DNA of 64,000 bases from Lichina pygmaea (GCA_963422465.1 OY730171.1:1054001-1118000); one strand, 5' to 3'. Shown: positions 19,629 to 31,775, numbered from the stretch's first letter. Translations and numbers: made by a program. The notes: a model not told the origin generated them from the sequence alone.

Positions 19629-21467
19629 ATGGACCGCAACACCGTCTCCACGCGCAACGCCGTCGCGTCCCATGTGCGCAACGTGGCCCGGCTCGGTCGA
19701 CCGCGCGTAGATGTGATCCCGCAGGATCGAGTCGGTACCCTGGGCTCATCCTACACCACAGGCGATCATATCCAAGGGGAGGCTGTAGTGACGACGGCTC
19801 ACGATGCTCGCTTCGATGGTCTGGAGATATGCCTGGAAGGTGGGTCCAGTCTGCGTCTCCACGACCCGCCGCGCGCGGACTTGCGCATCCTTGGCGACTG
19901 CCGACGCCCATGGGCACCTGGGTGTAGGTATCACCTAGACGTTCGTGGAAAGTCTCATGCCCACCGCGCCGGGGGCGCGCACCGAAGCGCGGCACGTCTT
20001 TCTCAAGATGCGACAGCCCGTCGACGAGTCGACCTTGCCGCAGCCGCGCGTGCTCGAGAGCGACCGCACTCACCGACTCCCCTGCACCTTTGTGATGCCG
20101 GCCCAGCTGCTGCCGCACGTGTGCGAGCACGGGTGCGACAGCGAGCAGGTGCGCGAGGCGCATCTGCGTCTGCCGCCCCACCCTCGGCGACCCGTGCGCG
20201 TCTGGCGTCGGCGGGGCCGCGCTCGACGATCTCGCGCCCGACATGAGCAAGATCGCGTACTCGGTCCGGGCCAGGCTCACTCGTTCGCGAGAGCGTGACG
20301 GCGCGGCTGCCGTCGTCGCCGAGGGATAGCGCAAGGTTCGGATCGCGCCGGCCGCGGACGAAGGCCCGCCGATGCAGGTCGGCGGCGGCGGCGGCGGCGG
20401 CAGCGACGACGGTGATGGCGGTGCGCGCCGGAGGAGCCGACGCATCGGAGCTTAGGGACCCGCCGTCCACCGGTTGCGTAAGCACAAGGACCTCAAGAAG
20501 GGCCTGTTCGAGGGCCGGCCGGGTACCCTGTCCGTCGAGGCCGCCCAGCCCAAGGCGCTCGAGCTCGCGCCACCGGGATACGCGTCGTCAGGTAACGCAA
20601 ACACGGTGGTGACGGTGCTGCTGCGTTTCGATCACGCCGATCATGCGACGGTGACGCCGCCACCACCGCGGTTGTCCGAGCTGGCCAGTCGGTTGAAGGT
20701 GTACACTTACTTCGGCACGACGCCATCGAAGGGGTTTCCGGACGGCAGCGACCACTGGAGGGGCCCGCCGGGCAGCGCGCAGCAGCTCTACCGCCGGTCC
20801 TCCTTCGAGACCTTGCCGCTGTCGTCGCGTTGCGTCGAGTCGGCGAAGTGGGAACGGCACGACAACGACAGCAGCGATGCGACCGCTTGTGCCGAGAACA
20901 CCTTTGGTCGCCGCGACTCGAGCGTGTCGTCGGCGTCTTCGGTGCCACGTGCGACGCCGTCGTACCGCGGCCGTGTCTTCTTCGCGGCGAAGATCCTGGT
21001 CCGGTGTCGCTCCCCGCGGACAAAGCCTTTGTGCCGACCTTCCACTCCTCCTGCCTCGTGTCGCGCGTGTACGTGCTCGAGATGTCGCTCGACGCGCACG
21101 CGCCCGGACCGGCCCCGGGGGGGGCGGGCGCGCCAGCGGGTCGAGCAGCATCCTGACGGAAGGCATCGGTGGCATCCCCGTCACACTTCGCGTCCCTGTG
21201 CAGGTTTCGCACGAGGCCGAAGCGCCGCCATCGCCACAGACGTCGAAGGCCCCCTTCCCGGCTCCCGTTGCATCCGTGCTGGCGGCGGTGGCGGCGTGCA
21301 GCCCGATCCCGACGTCGACGCCGAGGTCGAAGCCGTTTTCCAACCGCGACTGGTGTATCCTCCGCCAGCATCGCTGTCCAATCCAGCCACGTATACACCC
21401 CTGTAGCGGGTCCGCGGCCGAAGTCATTGTCGTCCGAGTGATCTCTCTCGAGCATCGACGTGTCTGA
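19629..21467 (+). pseudogene. Arrestin-like (ART/Bul-type) gene, frame-disrupted
   Basis: Successive frames read as one fungal arrestin-domain protein. 19629-19840: MDRNTVSTRN... then SSYTTGDHIQGEAVVT and ARFDGLEICLEG (arrestin N). 19945-20170: RHVFLKMRQPVDE and QVREAHLRLPP. 20170-20330: TLGDPC, LDDLAPDMSKIAYSVRARL. 20477-21000: HRLRKHKDLKKGLFEG to FFAAKILV (arrestin C). 21004-21090: LPADKAFVPTFHSSCLVSRVYVLEM. 21170-21210: TLRVPVQVS. The pieces are in order, but joining them needs frame changes near 19840, 20170, 20460 and 21000, plus an in-frame TAG near 20328 (AEG*RKVRI). Standard introns do not explain these. Arrestin-related proteins are adaptors for ubiquitin-driven endocytosis of transporters. 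Uncorrected indel errors at G/C runs are the main alternative, but neighbouring genes read cleanly. Confidence 0.72.
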
Positions 21468-23265
21468 GCCATCGTTCACCGCTGCTGCTGTTCCTGCAAC
21501 TTCACCTCCGGGTATCGAAATGCTGGCGCGGAGTGCTCATGCGTCATCTCGACCGCAGGATACCAAGGCCAGCGAGCCTTGGACGCAACGCCCGATCCCA
21601 GCGCACATGCGCGTTCACCCACCACCGTCTCCACTCTCCAGCACAACAGCCCCATGGTCACTGCACTAGGGACCAGAACCTCAAGATGCATCTGTCTCAC
21701 AGGTCCAGAAACATGACCCGCAGTCGCCTCCATGTTTTGAAACACAGCAAGATGATTGTCAAGAATAACGCCAAGACGAGCAGACTCATCGGCAAGAACA
21801 CTGGCATCAAACACACTTCCCATGCACTCAGCCCCCGAGCTACTCTTTTTTGCCAGCTCGACAGCCGAGCGGTGCTACCCGTGGTGCACGCTGACCTGCG
21901 GCGATGACACAGCGTGGGCTCATGGGTATCATCGCGGGCTGTGGCTGAGCTGGAATAGTCTCTGTGTTCTATTGAGTGGTCGGGGTGATGATCGACAGCG
22001 ATAGAGGCATGGGGGAGGTGGTGTTCATGATGGTGAGGGTTATGACGATGGTGTGATGATGTGAGCATGTTGACAACAGTCAGTATTTTGATGATGATGA
22101 TGATGATGATGTTGACAATATGATATACCTATAGACTGCCAATACAGTACCGTACAACATATACTGCTCTATCTCAACACACACCCCATCATCTCCCCTA
22201 TGTTCTTCATCTCCATCATCTTCTCAAGTTTATCCTGTCTCATCTCATCTCTTGTCTTCTCTATCCTCAATTCCCAACCCGTTCTTCCACTTCTGAGCTG
22301 TGTCCCTTCCCGCTCTCCTCTCTTCATCCCTTGATTAATCCATATCATCACTACCATCTTCATCATCATTCCATGATTCCACAGCCAAGAAAGCTGTATT
22401 ACTTCGTACCTCTGGTGAAAAGACAGATGGAAAAGGTGCACACCAATATGTAGGAAGACGCAGTGAGGTACAGGTTTTTTTTGATTTGATTCTTACACTG
22501 ATTCGGCTGTTAAGCCATGCAGAACTTGAAGGATTTTTGTCTCTGGTAGACTTGACTCGGGGACCTCACGCATTTACCGTACACCCCGTGGTTTGTAGTG
22601 TACGTACTGTGGGAAAACCCCAACCCCCGTAGGGGAAATAGGAAAACCACAGTAATGAGGGTTTTGTGGATCTTGACGGATATTGGGTGAGCTATTTCTC
22701 GAGGGTTTTCATACATCTTGCGAGGAGTACATCTTAGACAAGTTCTATGAATCTCAGGGGTTTTTGTGGCAGAATGTGGGGTGGGTCAGATTCGAACTGA
22801 CGACTAGTTTAGTCAGGTTCTCCAGGCCTGACACCACTAGTTCCGGGTCATGGGTGCCACGTAGTGGGAAACTCTCACCAGCTTCCCGCTACACCATGCC
22901 GCCCCACTACGCAGCTGAGGTACAGGTACTTCTGTACACATATGTACTGTACATAAGTACTTGTAGTCCTCTACTGTACTTGATACGGTTACGGATCAAG
23001 CTCTGTCCGCTGTCCGTCTACTACATCTATTGTCTATGTGTGCCCTCCCATCCTTCTCAAACTTTTTTCATTTGTATTGTTGAACACTGTAAACAGAGGA
23101 AGATGTGAAGATTAGTGATAAGTGATGGTGATGATTGATTTGGTGGCAGAAGCGAATTCTTTCGGATTGTGGGAAGCAGGTCAGCTCACTGGGAAGTACT
23201 GTACAGTACCCCTACGGTACAGCGCAGCAAGGAAAATCAATTCAACGAGCCAGTCAATTAGTCAG
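21468..23265. other. Intergenic region with simple repeats and a tRNA-like short element
   Basis: No protein gene supported. It has a GATGAT run at 22091-22112, a pyrimidine-rich stretch around 22170-22330 and a tRNA-derived element at 22776-22906. GTAC palindromes occur at 22932-22965 and 23195-23215. Confidence 0.5.
22776..22906 (-). repeat. tRNA-like short element (SINE candidate), copy 1
   Basis: On the minus strand it begins GGGGCGGCATGG, carries a box-A-like TAGCGGGAAGCTGG and, about 95 bp later, a box-B-like AGTTCGAATCTGA with a 5-bp stem (GTCAG/CTGAC). The ends GGGGCGG and CCACCCC pair with one mismatch. A GTCAGG...CCTGAC hairpin sits between the boxes. The D-arm geometry is not that of a normal tRNA. 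A second copy at 31033-31153 argues for a dispersed, Pol III-transcribed SINE-like family over a tRNA gene with a long intron. Confidence 0.55.
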
Positions 23266-25728
23266 TCAGTCCGCTTTAATGGCGCTGCATGTTGCAAAGC
23301 CTTTGTGTCAGCGACTGCCTGGAAATTGATTGGAGGGGTGGTGGTAATGTTGGTGAAAGGGTAAAACAGTGCAGATGCTGATGCAGATGCTGATCGAATT
23401 TGATGATGCATGGAGACAATAACTCACCCGTAGATACGCCTCACGAATGCATAAGCTGTCAAGAATCCAATGGTGCTGGTGAGCAGACCGTACAGGGCGC
23501 AGGCCAGGAAGGAGTAGCCAAAGAAGAGCATGCTCGAGACCAGACCCTGGATGTGAAGGTGCGTGAAGAAGTAATAGGCCGAGTAGAGGAAGATCCAGAC
23601 GGCGCTGCCGCCGCCGACAAGGAAGGACTGCCACCACCAATTGTAGTTCTAAGATTCTGGCAGGTCAGTGTCTCTTCGGAGAGTGTAAAGGGGTACATCG
23701 ATTCTGGTTGCAAGTAAGGGGGCAGGGGGAGATGAAACTGACTTCAGCACACAACTGCATGTACGTCGCCACGATGGTGACCTCGGTGACGGTCAAGACG
23801 AGAATGAGGCCGACGGCGGCGAGATAGCCAAAGACGTAGTAATACCCGCTCTTGTCCTGCCAGAGACTCCGGAAGACGAAGAACAGCTCGATGAAGACGA
23901 CGGCAAAGGGCAGAAGACCGGCCAAGAGCAGGCTCGCAATGGGCCGGCCGTACCAGGTCGAGCGAGGGATCCGACGCGGCATGACGTGCGTCCGGGTCGG
24001 ATGGTCCCAGGGCCCTGTGCGCACGTAGCCGTACCAGCTGCCGGCGTAGACGAGCGGCAGCTGGATGAACAGCCACAGCAGCGTGAGGGCGACGATGGTG
24101 CCGAAAGGGATGGCCGTGCTCGAGGCCTGAGCCCAGACGAACAGGTTCAGGACGAAGACGAAGGCGAAAGACAGGCCGGGGAACAGGACGGCCGTCATGA
24201 GCGCGTTCTGCCGCCACCTCTGTCTGCCAAAGGTCTGGTAGATGCGTCCGGAGAAGTAGCCGGAGAATACGCCGGCGAAGATGAAGAGCCCAATGCCAAC
24301 GCTTACGAAACCGCCGCGGAAGCTAGGGTTGAGGATGCCAAGGCAGCTCAGCATCAACAGCCCGCCGGCCATGAAGACAAGCTGGACGCCAGACCCGACG
24401 AGCGGCGCCAGCAGACCTCCGTACGGCGGCGACCGGAAGACGTCGCCGTGGAGAAGCTTCCAGCCCGTGACATCCTCCAGGGACTCGTCGTCCGAGGAGA
24501 CGTCGGCGTCATGGTCGACGTCGGTGAGCTGGTCCAGCAGAGCTCCGGCCAGGGGTTTCTCGCCGCCACCGCCGGCGCCGGCGCCGGCGCCGGTTCGTGG
24601 GGACTGCCTGCGGCTCGCTGGCCGCTTGGGGCTCTTCAACCGCAGCCTGCCGTCCTCGAGACCATCCTTGCCGGTGTAGCCCCGAACATCGCTGCGCACG
24701 GTGCGAGCGAGGATGACACCGACGACGGTCGTCAGCACACTCGAGATGGCGAGGGAATTGAGGATGGCGAGCCAGTGGATGGTCGAGCTGGCCTCGGCGT
24801 TGAAGAAGTACATGTCCCAGCGATTGGCCCACTCGACCTTGTCCTCCTCGCGGAAGTAGACCGAGTACGTGTACGGGATGAGCAACGAGGCGCCGTCGTC
24901 TTCGTCGAGAGGACCATCGTAGTCGTCGTCGTCGATGTCGGTCGGATGAGGGTTGTAGGACGACGACGGATGCCGGTCTCGACGCTCGGTGCCGTTGGTC
25001 GGTATGCGAAGCTCGAGGCCGCCGTCCGGCTCGTGCGGCTCGTTCGGACAGCCTTCGGCGTCGCGATCGGTCGCGCCGATGCTCTTGGGGTAGACCTCGA
25101 ACCCGACGATGACCTTGCGACCCATGTCGCCGCCCTTGCCGGGTGCCTTGCGCCATCGCAGCAGCAGCGTGACGTGGTTGTGGAGCAGGAAGCGTGGCTT
25201 GCCGTCGGCGGCAGCAAAGTCCCTGACGCCGAGCTTGAAGCCGGCAGCATAGTACCTGCGGGTCCTGTCCATGGTCACGAACGTCGTGGCGCCGGGCAAG
25301 TTGTCGACGATCCACTCGGTCACGTATGCCCTGGCGACCAGCTCCCGGGCCCGCTTCAGGCCACGACGATCAACGTCCTTGCGGCACAGCAAGCGGCACT
25401 CTTGGTCCCTGCCCATGCGCAGCTCGTAGTCGGAGTTGCGGATGCGGTCTCCGCGGAGCACCTCGCCGAGGTTCAGCGAGATGCTGTGACCGCTGACGAG
25501 CCTTGCGCCGGCCTGTTGGCGGCCCGACGGAGGACAGACGAAGGGCAGGTCGGAGTAGGCGTACTGAAGCTGGGTCTCGTCCGAGAAGACCTTGTTGACG
25601 AGAAGCGGGATCGGGGCATCGTCGTCGTAGCTCTTGATGGACCATCCTGGGATGTAGAAGGCCTCGACGACAGAGGCCAGGCCCAAGAGGACCACGGGCA
25701 AGACTGCTAACCGCGAATCGGCGTGCAT
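23266..25728 (-). CDS. Transmembrane-9 superfamily protein (nonaspanin, EMP70/TMN type)
   Basis: A 741-residue protein from three exons: 25728-23743, 23648-23428 and 23284-23266. It acts in Golgi/endosomal membranes, where nonaspanins sort membrane proteins. A signal peptide (MHADSRLAVLPVVLLGLASVVEA) is followed by FYIPGW, a lumenal domain to about residue 370, and nine hydrophobic spans with SMALL-family motifs such as ENYNWWWQSF across the first splice and LTAYAFVRRIYG across the second. The last exon is only 19 nt and adds the tail GAIKAD, the K-x-D COPI-retention signal typical of the family. An in-frame ATG lies 44 codons further upstream, but the chosen start gives the signal peptide at the N-terminus. 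An acidic Asp/Glu-rich insert lies in the lumenal half. Confidence 0.93.
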
Positions 25729-27571
25729 GATCTTGAGAGACGTTGTTCCGGGTGGAGGTGAACGCTGTCCAAGAGGTTCGAGATCAAGAGGTCGGCAACG
25801 ATGGCGAGGGAGACCAGGACGGAAAAAGAGCGTAAGCGGCACGGAGTGCCAGCGCTGCAATTAGCCTCTGCGAGTAGGTCGGCCTGTCGAACGGTCCACA
25901 ATCTTGCGTCGGGTGTGTGAAGAGGGTTGTAATCGATAGATAAGAGCGCTGGATTCAATTACCGGTCACGCCGGTATAGCCGGCAAAAGTAAGATACGGT
26001 GGCACGACATAAGTCTGTGTACGGGGGGTACTGAGTACGACCCCAAACGTCCATTGGATTGTTAGTAATCAATGCAACTTCAGTAGTAATCGCGAAGCAA
26101 TGTTGATCCGGTCAATTACCGCCGTACCCCCCCTCTTGCCTCCACACCCCCTACTTACAAGTACGGAAGGTACTTTTAGAATAGTGGCAGCCACACCAAG
26201 ATACAAGTACTCCTACACTTTGGACATATCATTCTCTGACCAACATTGCTCACACCACTTACAAAGTCTCTACCCCCTCTGGAGAAAGCTGAATCTGACA
26301 TCAAAACTAAGATCTAGCACTGTGATTGTAGAGTCTAACATCACAGGTAGCTAGTAAAAACTTGTGACTGGGGATTTAGGACATTTCCATTGTGAAGGGA
26401 TACCTACTGTAGCTTGATCTGGTGCCGCTCGGCAAAGTAAACAGAGCCATAGGGGGGGGGGGGGGGGGGTACGTATCGTACGGAAGTAAGAAATCTGCAT
26501 GAGGGGGGTCCGGCAGTAATTGTCCAATGTCGTGACCCTTAGGACCGACAGCATGTACGAGTACCTCGTACATACGTACCGTAGGGGCGTACACGGACTT
26601 GTGTCGCGACACTGTATGCCGGCAAATTCCGTCTCTTACAGTAATCAGACAGCGAACCATCCCAGATTGGCCTTCCCAACGTTCGTCGACCGACACCATA
26701 CGTACGAGGTGTACGCCGTACGGTACCGTATGTCTGTACAGAACAGGGAAGCCGTCGATCGTCACACGCTGAACTGTCCCGACGTGAACCACATCCAGAG
26801 ACCAGCTGGCCATGTGTGGTGCACGTGAGTGCATGCTGTAGAAACGCGCCGCCGTGGACATCTTGACGTGACCGCCGAGAAGAACCTCTCATCCATCGGT
26901 CAATTCGCTCGGCGTGATGGTCTGCGTTCCGTGAATGACAAACCAAGTGCGAGTAGGCAAGACGGACAGCGCTCAGGATCTTCAGGCCAGCCTGCTCTTC
27001 AAGTACGAGGTAGGCATTCCTGGAGACTTTGCTTCCAGGCTCCAATGCCTTATCCGGGAATGCCTCATCGTTCCGTCGTGGTATCAGAGGAAGTAGCCAG
27101 CAAGCTCTGTAAGAGATGTAAACATGACAGGCCTGTCGCGGCTGGGAACTCAGTGGCCCGGCTACACCAGACACGCCGACGACGATGTCAGTTGGCCTCC
27201 TCGGCCTTTTCGAAGGGATGAAATACTTCCACCGACTGATCGGTCGTTAGAGCGCATCACCATCATCATTATCGTCACCGTAGTCGTTCTCGAGAGTCAC
27301 CGTTACCTAGCCTTCAAATGCGTGTCGATCACCAACAAGAAGCATCATACTCGTCGATTATCTGAATATAAGCTCGCTTCGAGGTGCGAATCGAGAGCCA
27401 CGCCGGCGCAAAGTGCCAGGCCCAGAGCAAGATCTTAGCCATGCAGACAACGCATCGCGACCCTTCTCTTCCCTCTCTACGGTCCGACAAGATTCACAAC
27501 TTTTATGCCGGGGACAGATCTCGCCCCGGTTCGAGAATGGGCCGAGGGACCGTCTAGTGATTACGGTAGAA
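25729..27571. other. Intergenic region with an 18-G run and GTAC clusters
   Basis: No supported gene. A run of 18 G lies at 26452-26469 next to GTACGTAT. GTAC palindromes occur at 26555-26580 and 26698-26730. Open frames on both strands at 26370-27220 show no domain. Confidence 0.5.
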
Positions 27572-29218
27572 CTAGTTCGGTACCGTCGTGGCGGCCACCG
27601 TCGACACGAGCGTCGTGGGGCAGAGGAAGTAGTCGGCATACACGACGATCGTCGAGTAGACCGTAGGCGCGGCACCGCAGGGGCCCGTGCTCGCGCCAAA
27701 CATCGTCTGGGGCGGGAGAGTCGCCGTCACGATTCGCGTCGAGCCAGTCGGCACCCCGAGGAACGTGCTGTCGATCCGCGACGGCACCACGACCGTGGTC
27801 GCCGTCGTCCTCTCGACCGCCGTTGTGTTGAAGTAGCTGACCGAGAGCGACGTCGAGTAGTACGTCACCGTGCCCGATGCCGACACGGCCGTCGACTGCG
27901 GCACGAAGCTCGTGCCCGTGCGGACGACCGTCGCGTTGAACTCGTTGGTGACCGTCGTCGGGGACAGCAAATCTCCGGTGAGCGTCGAGGGCGCAAAGGA
28001 AGCAGAGTCCACGCCGGTGCCCGCCGAGGAGGTCAAGTCACCGTCGATGCCAGAGGGCGAACCGGTGCCGCTGGGCGACACGCCCGCACCATCAGGAGCA
28101 GAGCCGGAGCTGCTGACCGAGCCGCCGCCAGATGCAGACGCCGTGTTGTTCTGCGGCGTGGAGCCATCTCCGGTGACCGACGGCGAGCCGAAGCCGACGC
28201 CAGATCCGAACGCGGTGCTCGTCGTCGTCGTCGGCAATATTTCGAGGGTGGTGCTAAATCCGCCGGCCCCCGAGACCGATGCGGTTCCCGTGGGCGATTC
28301 GGATCCAGAGCCACCGACCGACGCGTCGTTGGGGCCAGATGCAGTGTTGGTCTGCGACGCGTCGTCTTCGGTGCCGGTGGGCAAAGCGCTCGTCCCACCA
28401 AGGGAAGGTTCGGACGGCGGAACCGAGCCGGTGACCGAGCCGATGTCCGAGATGTCGACCCCCGTGGCGTAGATCAGCGTGATCCCGCCGCTGGGCAGCG
28501 TCAGGGTGGAGGCCGTGCGGGACGCCGACTCGTCCACCGAGGAAGCAGGGAAGCCAGACGTCGGGCTGGGGGAAGTTAGGGCGACGGAGTCGGTCATTGT
28601 GCCCGTCGGCGGGCCCGAACCCGAGGGCGAACTGGAACCGGATCCATTTTCGGACGGCGAGATGGAGCCAGAGTCGGTCCCGGTGGACGCAATGATGGAG
28701 TCAGAGCCCGAGCCGAAGCCGTCACCAGACTCGGGCACGGAGACAGAGGCAGTGGACGAGCCAGCTGCCACGAGAGAAGTCGGGGCGACGGAGTCGTTGA
28801 CCGGGCCCGTCGACGAGCCCGAATCCGGGGTCGCACCGGAACCCGAGAGAGATGCCGACCGCGTCGTGGAATCGGAGAAAGAGTCACCGCCCGGACCGGA
28901 CGCCAAGTCCGTGACCGACGCATCGTCCGAGACGGAGCTGCTGGGAGTCTGGAGACCTACATCGTCTGTCGACGAGAAGGTTGGGTCCGTGACCAGAACA
29001 GCCGTCGTCGCGACGCTGATGAAAGAAGACGCGTTCGACGTGGGCACGAAGTCCTCCGTCAACGCCGTCTCGCTGCTGGCCCCCGACGGTGATGCCGAAG
29101 AGGACGAGCCACCGAGCGGGCCACTGAAGTAGCCTTGAGCGTTGCGGGGACGCAAGCCAGGGCCGGCCAAGGCCGAGCTGGCCAGACCCGCCACGACGAG
29201 TCCAACCGTGGCACGCAT
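27572..29218 (-). CDS. Secreted Ser/Thr/Gly-rich mucin-like protein
   Basis: 548 residues, single exon. The ATG at 29218 is preferred because it opens a signal peptide (MRATVGLVVAGLASSALA, then GPGLRPRNAQ); an in-frame ATG further upstream would bury it. Nearly the whole mature chain is low complexity, with repeated SGS, PSG and GSGS blocks rich in Ser, Thr, Gly, Pro and Asp. The last 60 residues are more ordered and hold two Cys (PCGAAP and FLCPTT). There is no hydrophobic C-terminus, so no GPI anchor is predicted. Such proteins are usually heavily O-glycosylated and sit in the cell wall or medium, for example as adhesins. The exact role is unknown. Confidence 0.75.
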   Translation of the reverse strand: MRATVGLVVAGLASSALAGPGLRPRNAQGYFSGPLGGSSSSASPSGASSETALTEDFVPTSNASSFISVATTAVLVTDPTFSSTDDVGLQTPSSSVSDDASVTDLASGPGGDSFSDSTTRSASLSGSGATPDSGSSTGPVNDSVAPTSLVAAGSSTASVSVPESGDGFGSGSDSIIASTGTDSGSISPSENGSGSSSPSGSGPPTGTMTDSVALTSPSPTSGFPASSVDESASRTASTLTLPSGGITLIYATGVDISDIGSVTGSVPPSEPSLGGTSALPTGTEDDASQTNTASGPNDASVGGSGSESPTGTASVSGAGGFSTTLEILPTTTTSTAFGSGVGFGSPSVTGDGSTPQNNTASASGGGSVSSSGSAPDGAGVSPSGTGSPSGIDGDLTSSAGTGVDSASFAPSTLTGDLLSPTTVTNEFNATVVRTGTSFVPQSTAVSASGTVTYYSTSLSVSYFNTTAVERTTATTVVVPSRIDSTFLGVPTGSTRIVTATLPPQTMFGASTGPCGAAPTVYSTIVVYADYFLCPTTLVSTVAATTVPN

Positions 29219-31032
29219 CGAGACCGTTCCGAGCGTAGGACAAAGACGAGAGCGGACGAACAACGACGGTCGCCTGGCGCAGACGGTGAGCCAGGGGAGA
29301 GGGAGAGGCGAGGAGCCAGAAGAACCGACGAGCGAGTGGAAGGGGCCCGATGAGGCAAAGGAGCTGCTCAGCACCTCGAGGGAGAACGAGTGACAGAAAA
29401 ACGGGGAAGAGGCCGAAGACAAGAGGCCAGAGACAGACGAGCACGGCTGAAGGATGAAAGAGAGAGAAGGAGACCCAGGAGGGCGATGGTGCCCTTCTTA
29501 TACAGCGGGGCAGAGGAGAAGGGGAGGGCCCCTCGTCCCCCACCCCATCACCAAGAGAACGACGACGTTCCAGGAAGGGCAATGATCAGCACAGAGGTCA
29601 GGCGCTCTCGTCGCCGTCCCCACCGTCATCACGCCATCCAGACCATCCAGGCCATCCAGGCCTCGCTTCACCGCTTCCTCCTCTGCAGAAGGAGCTCAGA
29701 TCGAGCAACGAGAGCCGACGTCGATGGCCACAGCGGGAAAGAGCCAGCCGGATGGCTGCCATCACCTCCTTCTCTGCGTCGAAGATCAGCGTCATCGCCC
29801 CGGGGTATCAAGGACGGCTCCCATCGAGCTGGACGAGAGGACACCTGCCAAGCTCGCACGTGCACAGAAACCGCTGTCTGTCTCTGGGTTCAGAAAGAGC
29901 GATGGGCTTCCCCCAGGCCGTTGGCCGGATCGGTTCGAGTATTCCGTCATGGCCGCCACAGCAAAGGATGACTAAGGATCTGCTCTCGGCCGTTGCTGCT
30001 TCCTGAAAGGAGTAGACGGCCTCGACCTCGACGACGACGATGACAACGACTGCCCACGTGACGTGTCGTTTCAAGCATCTCCTGTCCGGCTAGGACTTCA
30101 TTAATGGTGAGCCACGGATATGGCATGCCTGCGATAGTTCCAGCTTCGTGCTTCGTAAGTCCTGTCCAGTGCCCACCAAGGGTCTGGCGTCGTTGCATCA
30201 TGTGACCACGCTCCATTCCCTCCGTTCTATTCGCGTCCGAAGGCACCTCCTCCATCCCTGGGCTTGGCTCAAGGAAAAGTGAGATACGGGGCCGATGCTT
30301 TTCTCCTTGGAGGCCGCGACTTCTGTCTGGTCTCACGGCCTAGGGTCTTGTCTTCTGGTAAGCCACTAGATCATCCTCACGATGCCCCTTGGATGAGAGC
30401 TCGTGTTTTGTAGGGCTGTTGTAAGAGTACGCCATAAAGTGATTCAGAAACCCCCCCCCCCCCCCCGTCCTCCCTGTTGTGGACGTGGAGAGGATCTGGC
30501 CACTGCCCATGTCCCCGGCGTGAATTTTCCCGAGGTGGTATCATGGATCTGGAACGGCTATTCCTCGCGACTTGCCTTTTCCACGACTCACAATAGTTGC
30601 CAGCGTTCGGGCAATGTAGGAGTATACAAGACCCGGAGATGCTGAGCTTCAGGCAACTGACCTTCGAAGAATTGCGCACCGATTTGTCGTACAGAATACG
30701 ATACAAAGAAAGCCAGCATGGCGTCGACCGGAGAGGCGTCGACCTTTCTCGGAAAGAAATGAAACCTGAGCTATGCGAGGATTTGCATTGATCTTGACAC
30801 AGTCTGGAAACGGCATGATATGTCTGTTGACATATCACTCTGTTGAGCTGTTCCCATGACCGACTTGAATCAGATCTCGTAGGGGCAAAGACCGAAGTGA
30901 CAGAAAGAAGGTAGCCGATCGCATTGGGAAGAAGAGACCACTGCTATCCTCGGTGACTGAATTAGATACGTAGCAATGGCGACCAAAGGTCAGCGAAGTA
31001 TTTGAATCGCGCAGGCCGGATGGGCAATTGAG

Positions 31033-31153
31033 GGAGAGGATCAGATTCGCACGGACAACTAGCTAAGCCAGGTCCTCCGGGCCTGAAATCGAATTGTTGG
31101 TACCATGTAGTGGTAAAATCTCTCCAGTTTCGTGCTACCCTGTGTCGCCCTAC
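31033..31153 (-). repeat. tRNA-like short element (SINE candidate), copy 2
   Basis: It aligns along its length with 22776-22906: GGGTAGCACGAAACTGG (box A region), ACCACTAC.TGGTACC, a CAGG...CCTG stem and GTGCGAATCTGAT (decayed box B). It is more diverged than copy 1 and in the same orientation. Confidence 0.55.
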
Positions 31154-31678
31154 GTTTGGTGAACATAGCGTCAAGAAGGGGCATGTCTGTTGGACTTGTC
31201 AGCCTGGTACTAATTAGAGCTAGTCGAGTACAAGGCTAAGTTTAAGATCGAACTGGTGCAAGAAGGATTGGCCAAGGTACTTCCCTACTCAGCACCAAGC
31301 ACCTGTATGTCTTGTCAAGGAGTGGGCTCTCTTCAAACACGGGACTTCTCTTAAACAGGGAAAAGAGTCGACTTACTCGAGGATGGGTGTACCGTCGCCG
31401 AGCCGAAGACTGGGTAGTTGCTATTTATCATCAGTGGAGGCTGACTGCTTAACGAGAGACTGATATCTGTGGCCGCTCATATCTGCGAAGTCGATGGCAT
31501 ACATCTACAGTACCGTACGGTACGCCGGGGTAGATTTTGATGTCAGAGAACAAGGGGATGTATTTCCTTAAACAGAGGAGAGAGTACTCCGTACTCTGTA
31601 CGTTCATTCAGGGATATGTTCTCATAGTAGGAGGAGGACAGGGGAGAAGTAAGGAGGAGTCGAGAGTAGCGGTACGTT

Positions 31679-31775
31679 ACTGTCGACCGGGGACGAGAGA
31701 GAGAGAGAGAGAGAAGTCGGTCACCCGAGGATCCGCAGGGGTGTGGCAGAAGCAGCATTCAGAATCTACACGTGA
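31679..31775 (+). mobile_element. Partial remnant of the 288-bp LTR family
   Basis: CACCCGAGGATCCGCAGGGGT and the downstream CACGTGAC match the middle of the solo LTR at 18468-18755 (compare 18588-18660). A GA-dinucleotide run interrupts it. Its ends are not definable and it is old. Confidence 0.4.

Noticed and set aside
19624-21479. Several long minus-strand ORFs in the GC-rich region
   Set aside because: The plus strand carries recognisable arrestin motifs; the minus frames are Arg/Ala/Pro-rich shadows.
22776-22906. Ordinary tRNA gene with an intron
   Set aside because: Box A and box B are present, but the D-arm and acceptor geometry do not fit, and a second diverged copy exists. The call was lowered to SINE candidate.
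23986-25710. 574-codon plus-strand ORF opposite the TM9 gene
   Set aside because: It is a shadow of the TM9 coding strand, with Glu/Asp/Arg-rich composition and no domain.
26376-26861. 161-codon minus-strand ORF
   Set aside because: It has no domain, includes translation of the 18-G run, and lies in a GTAC-rich spacer.
30377-30838. 153-codon minus-strand ORF
   Set aside because: It includes translation of a C homopolymer and has no recognisable family.
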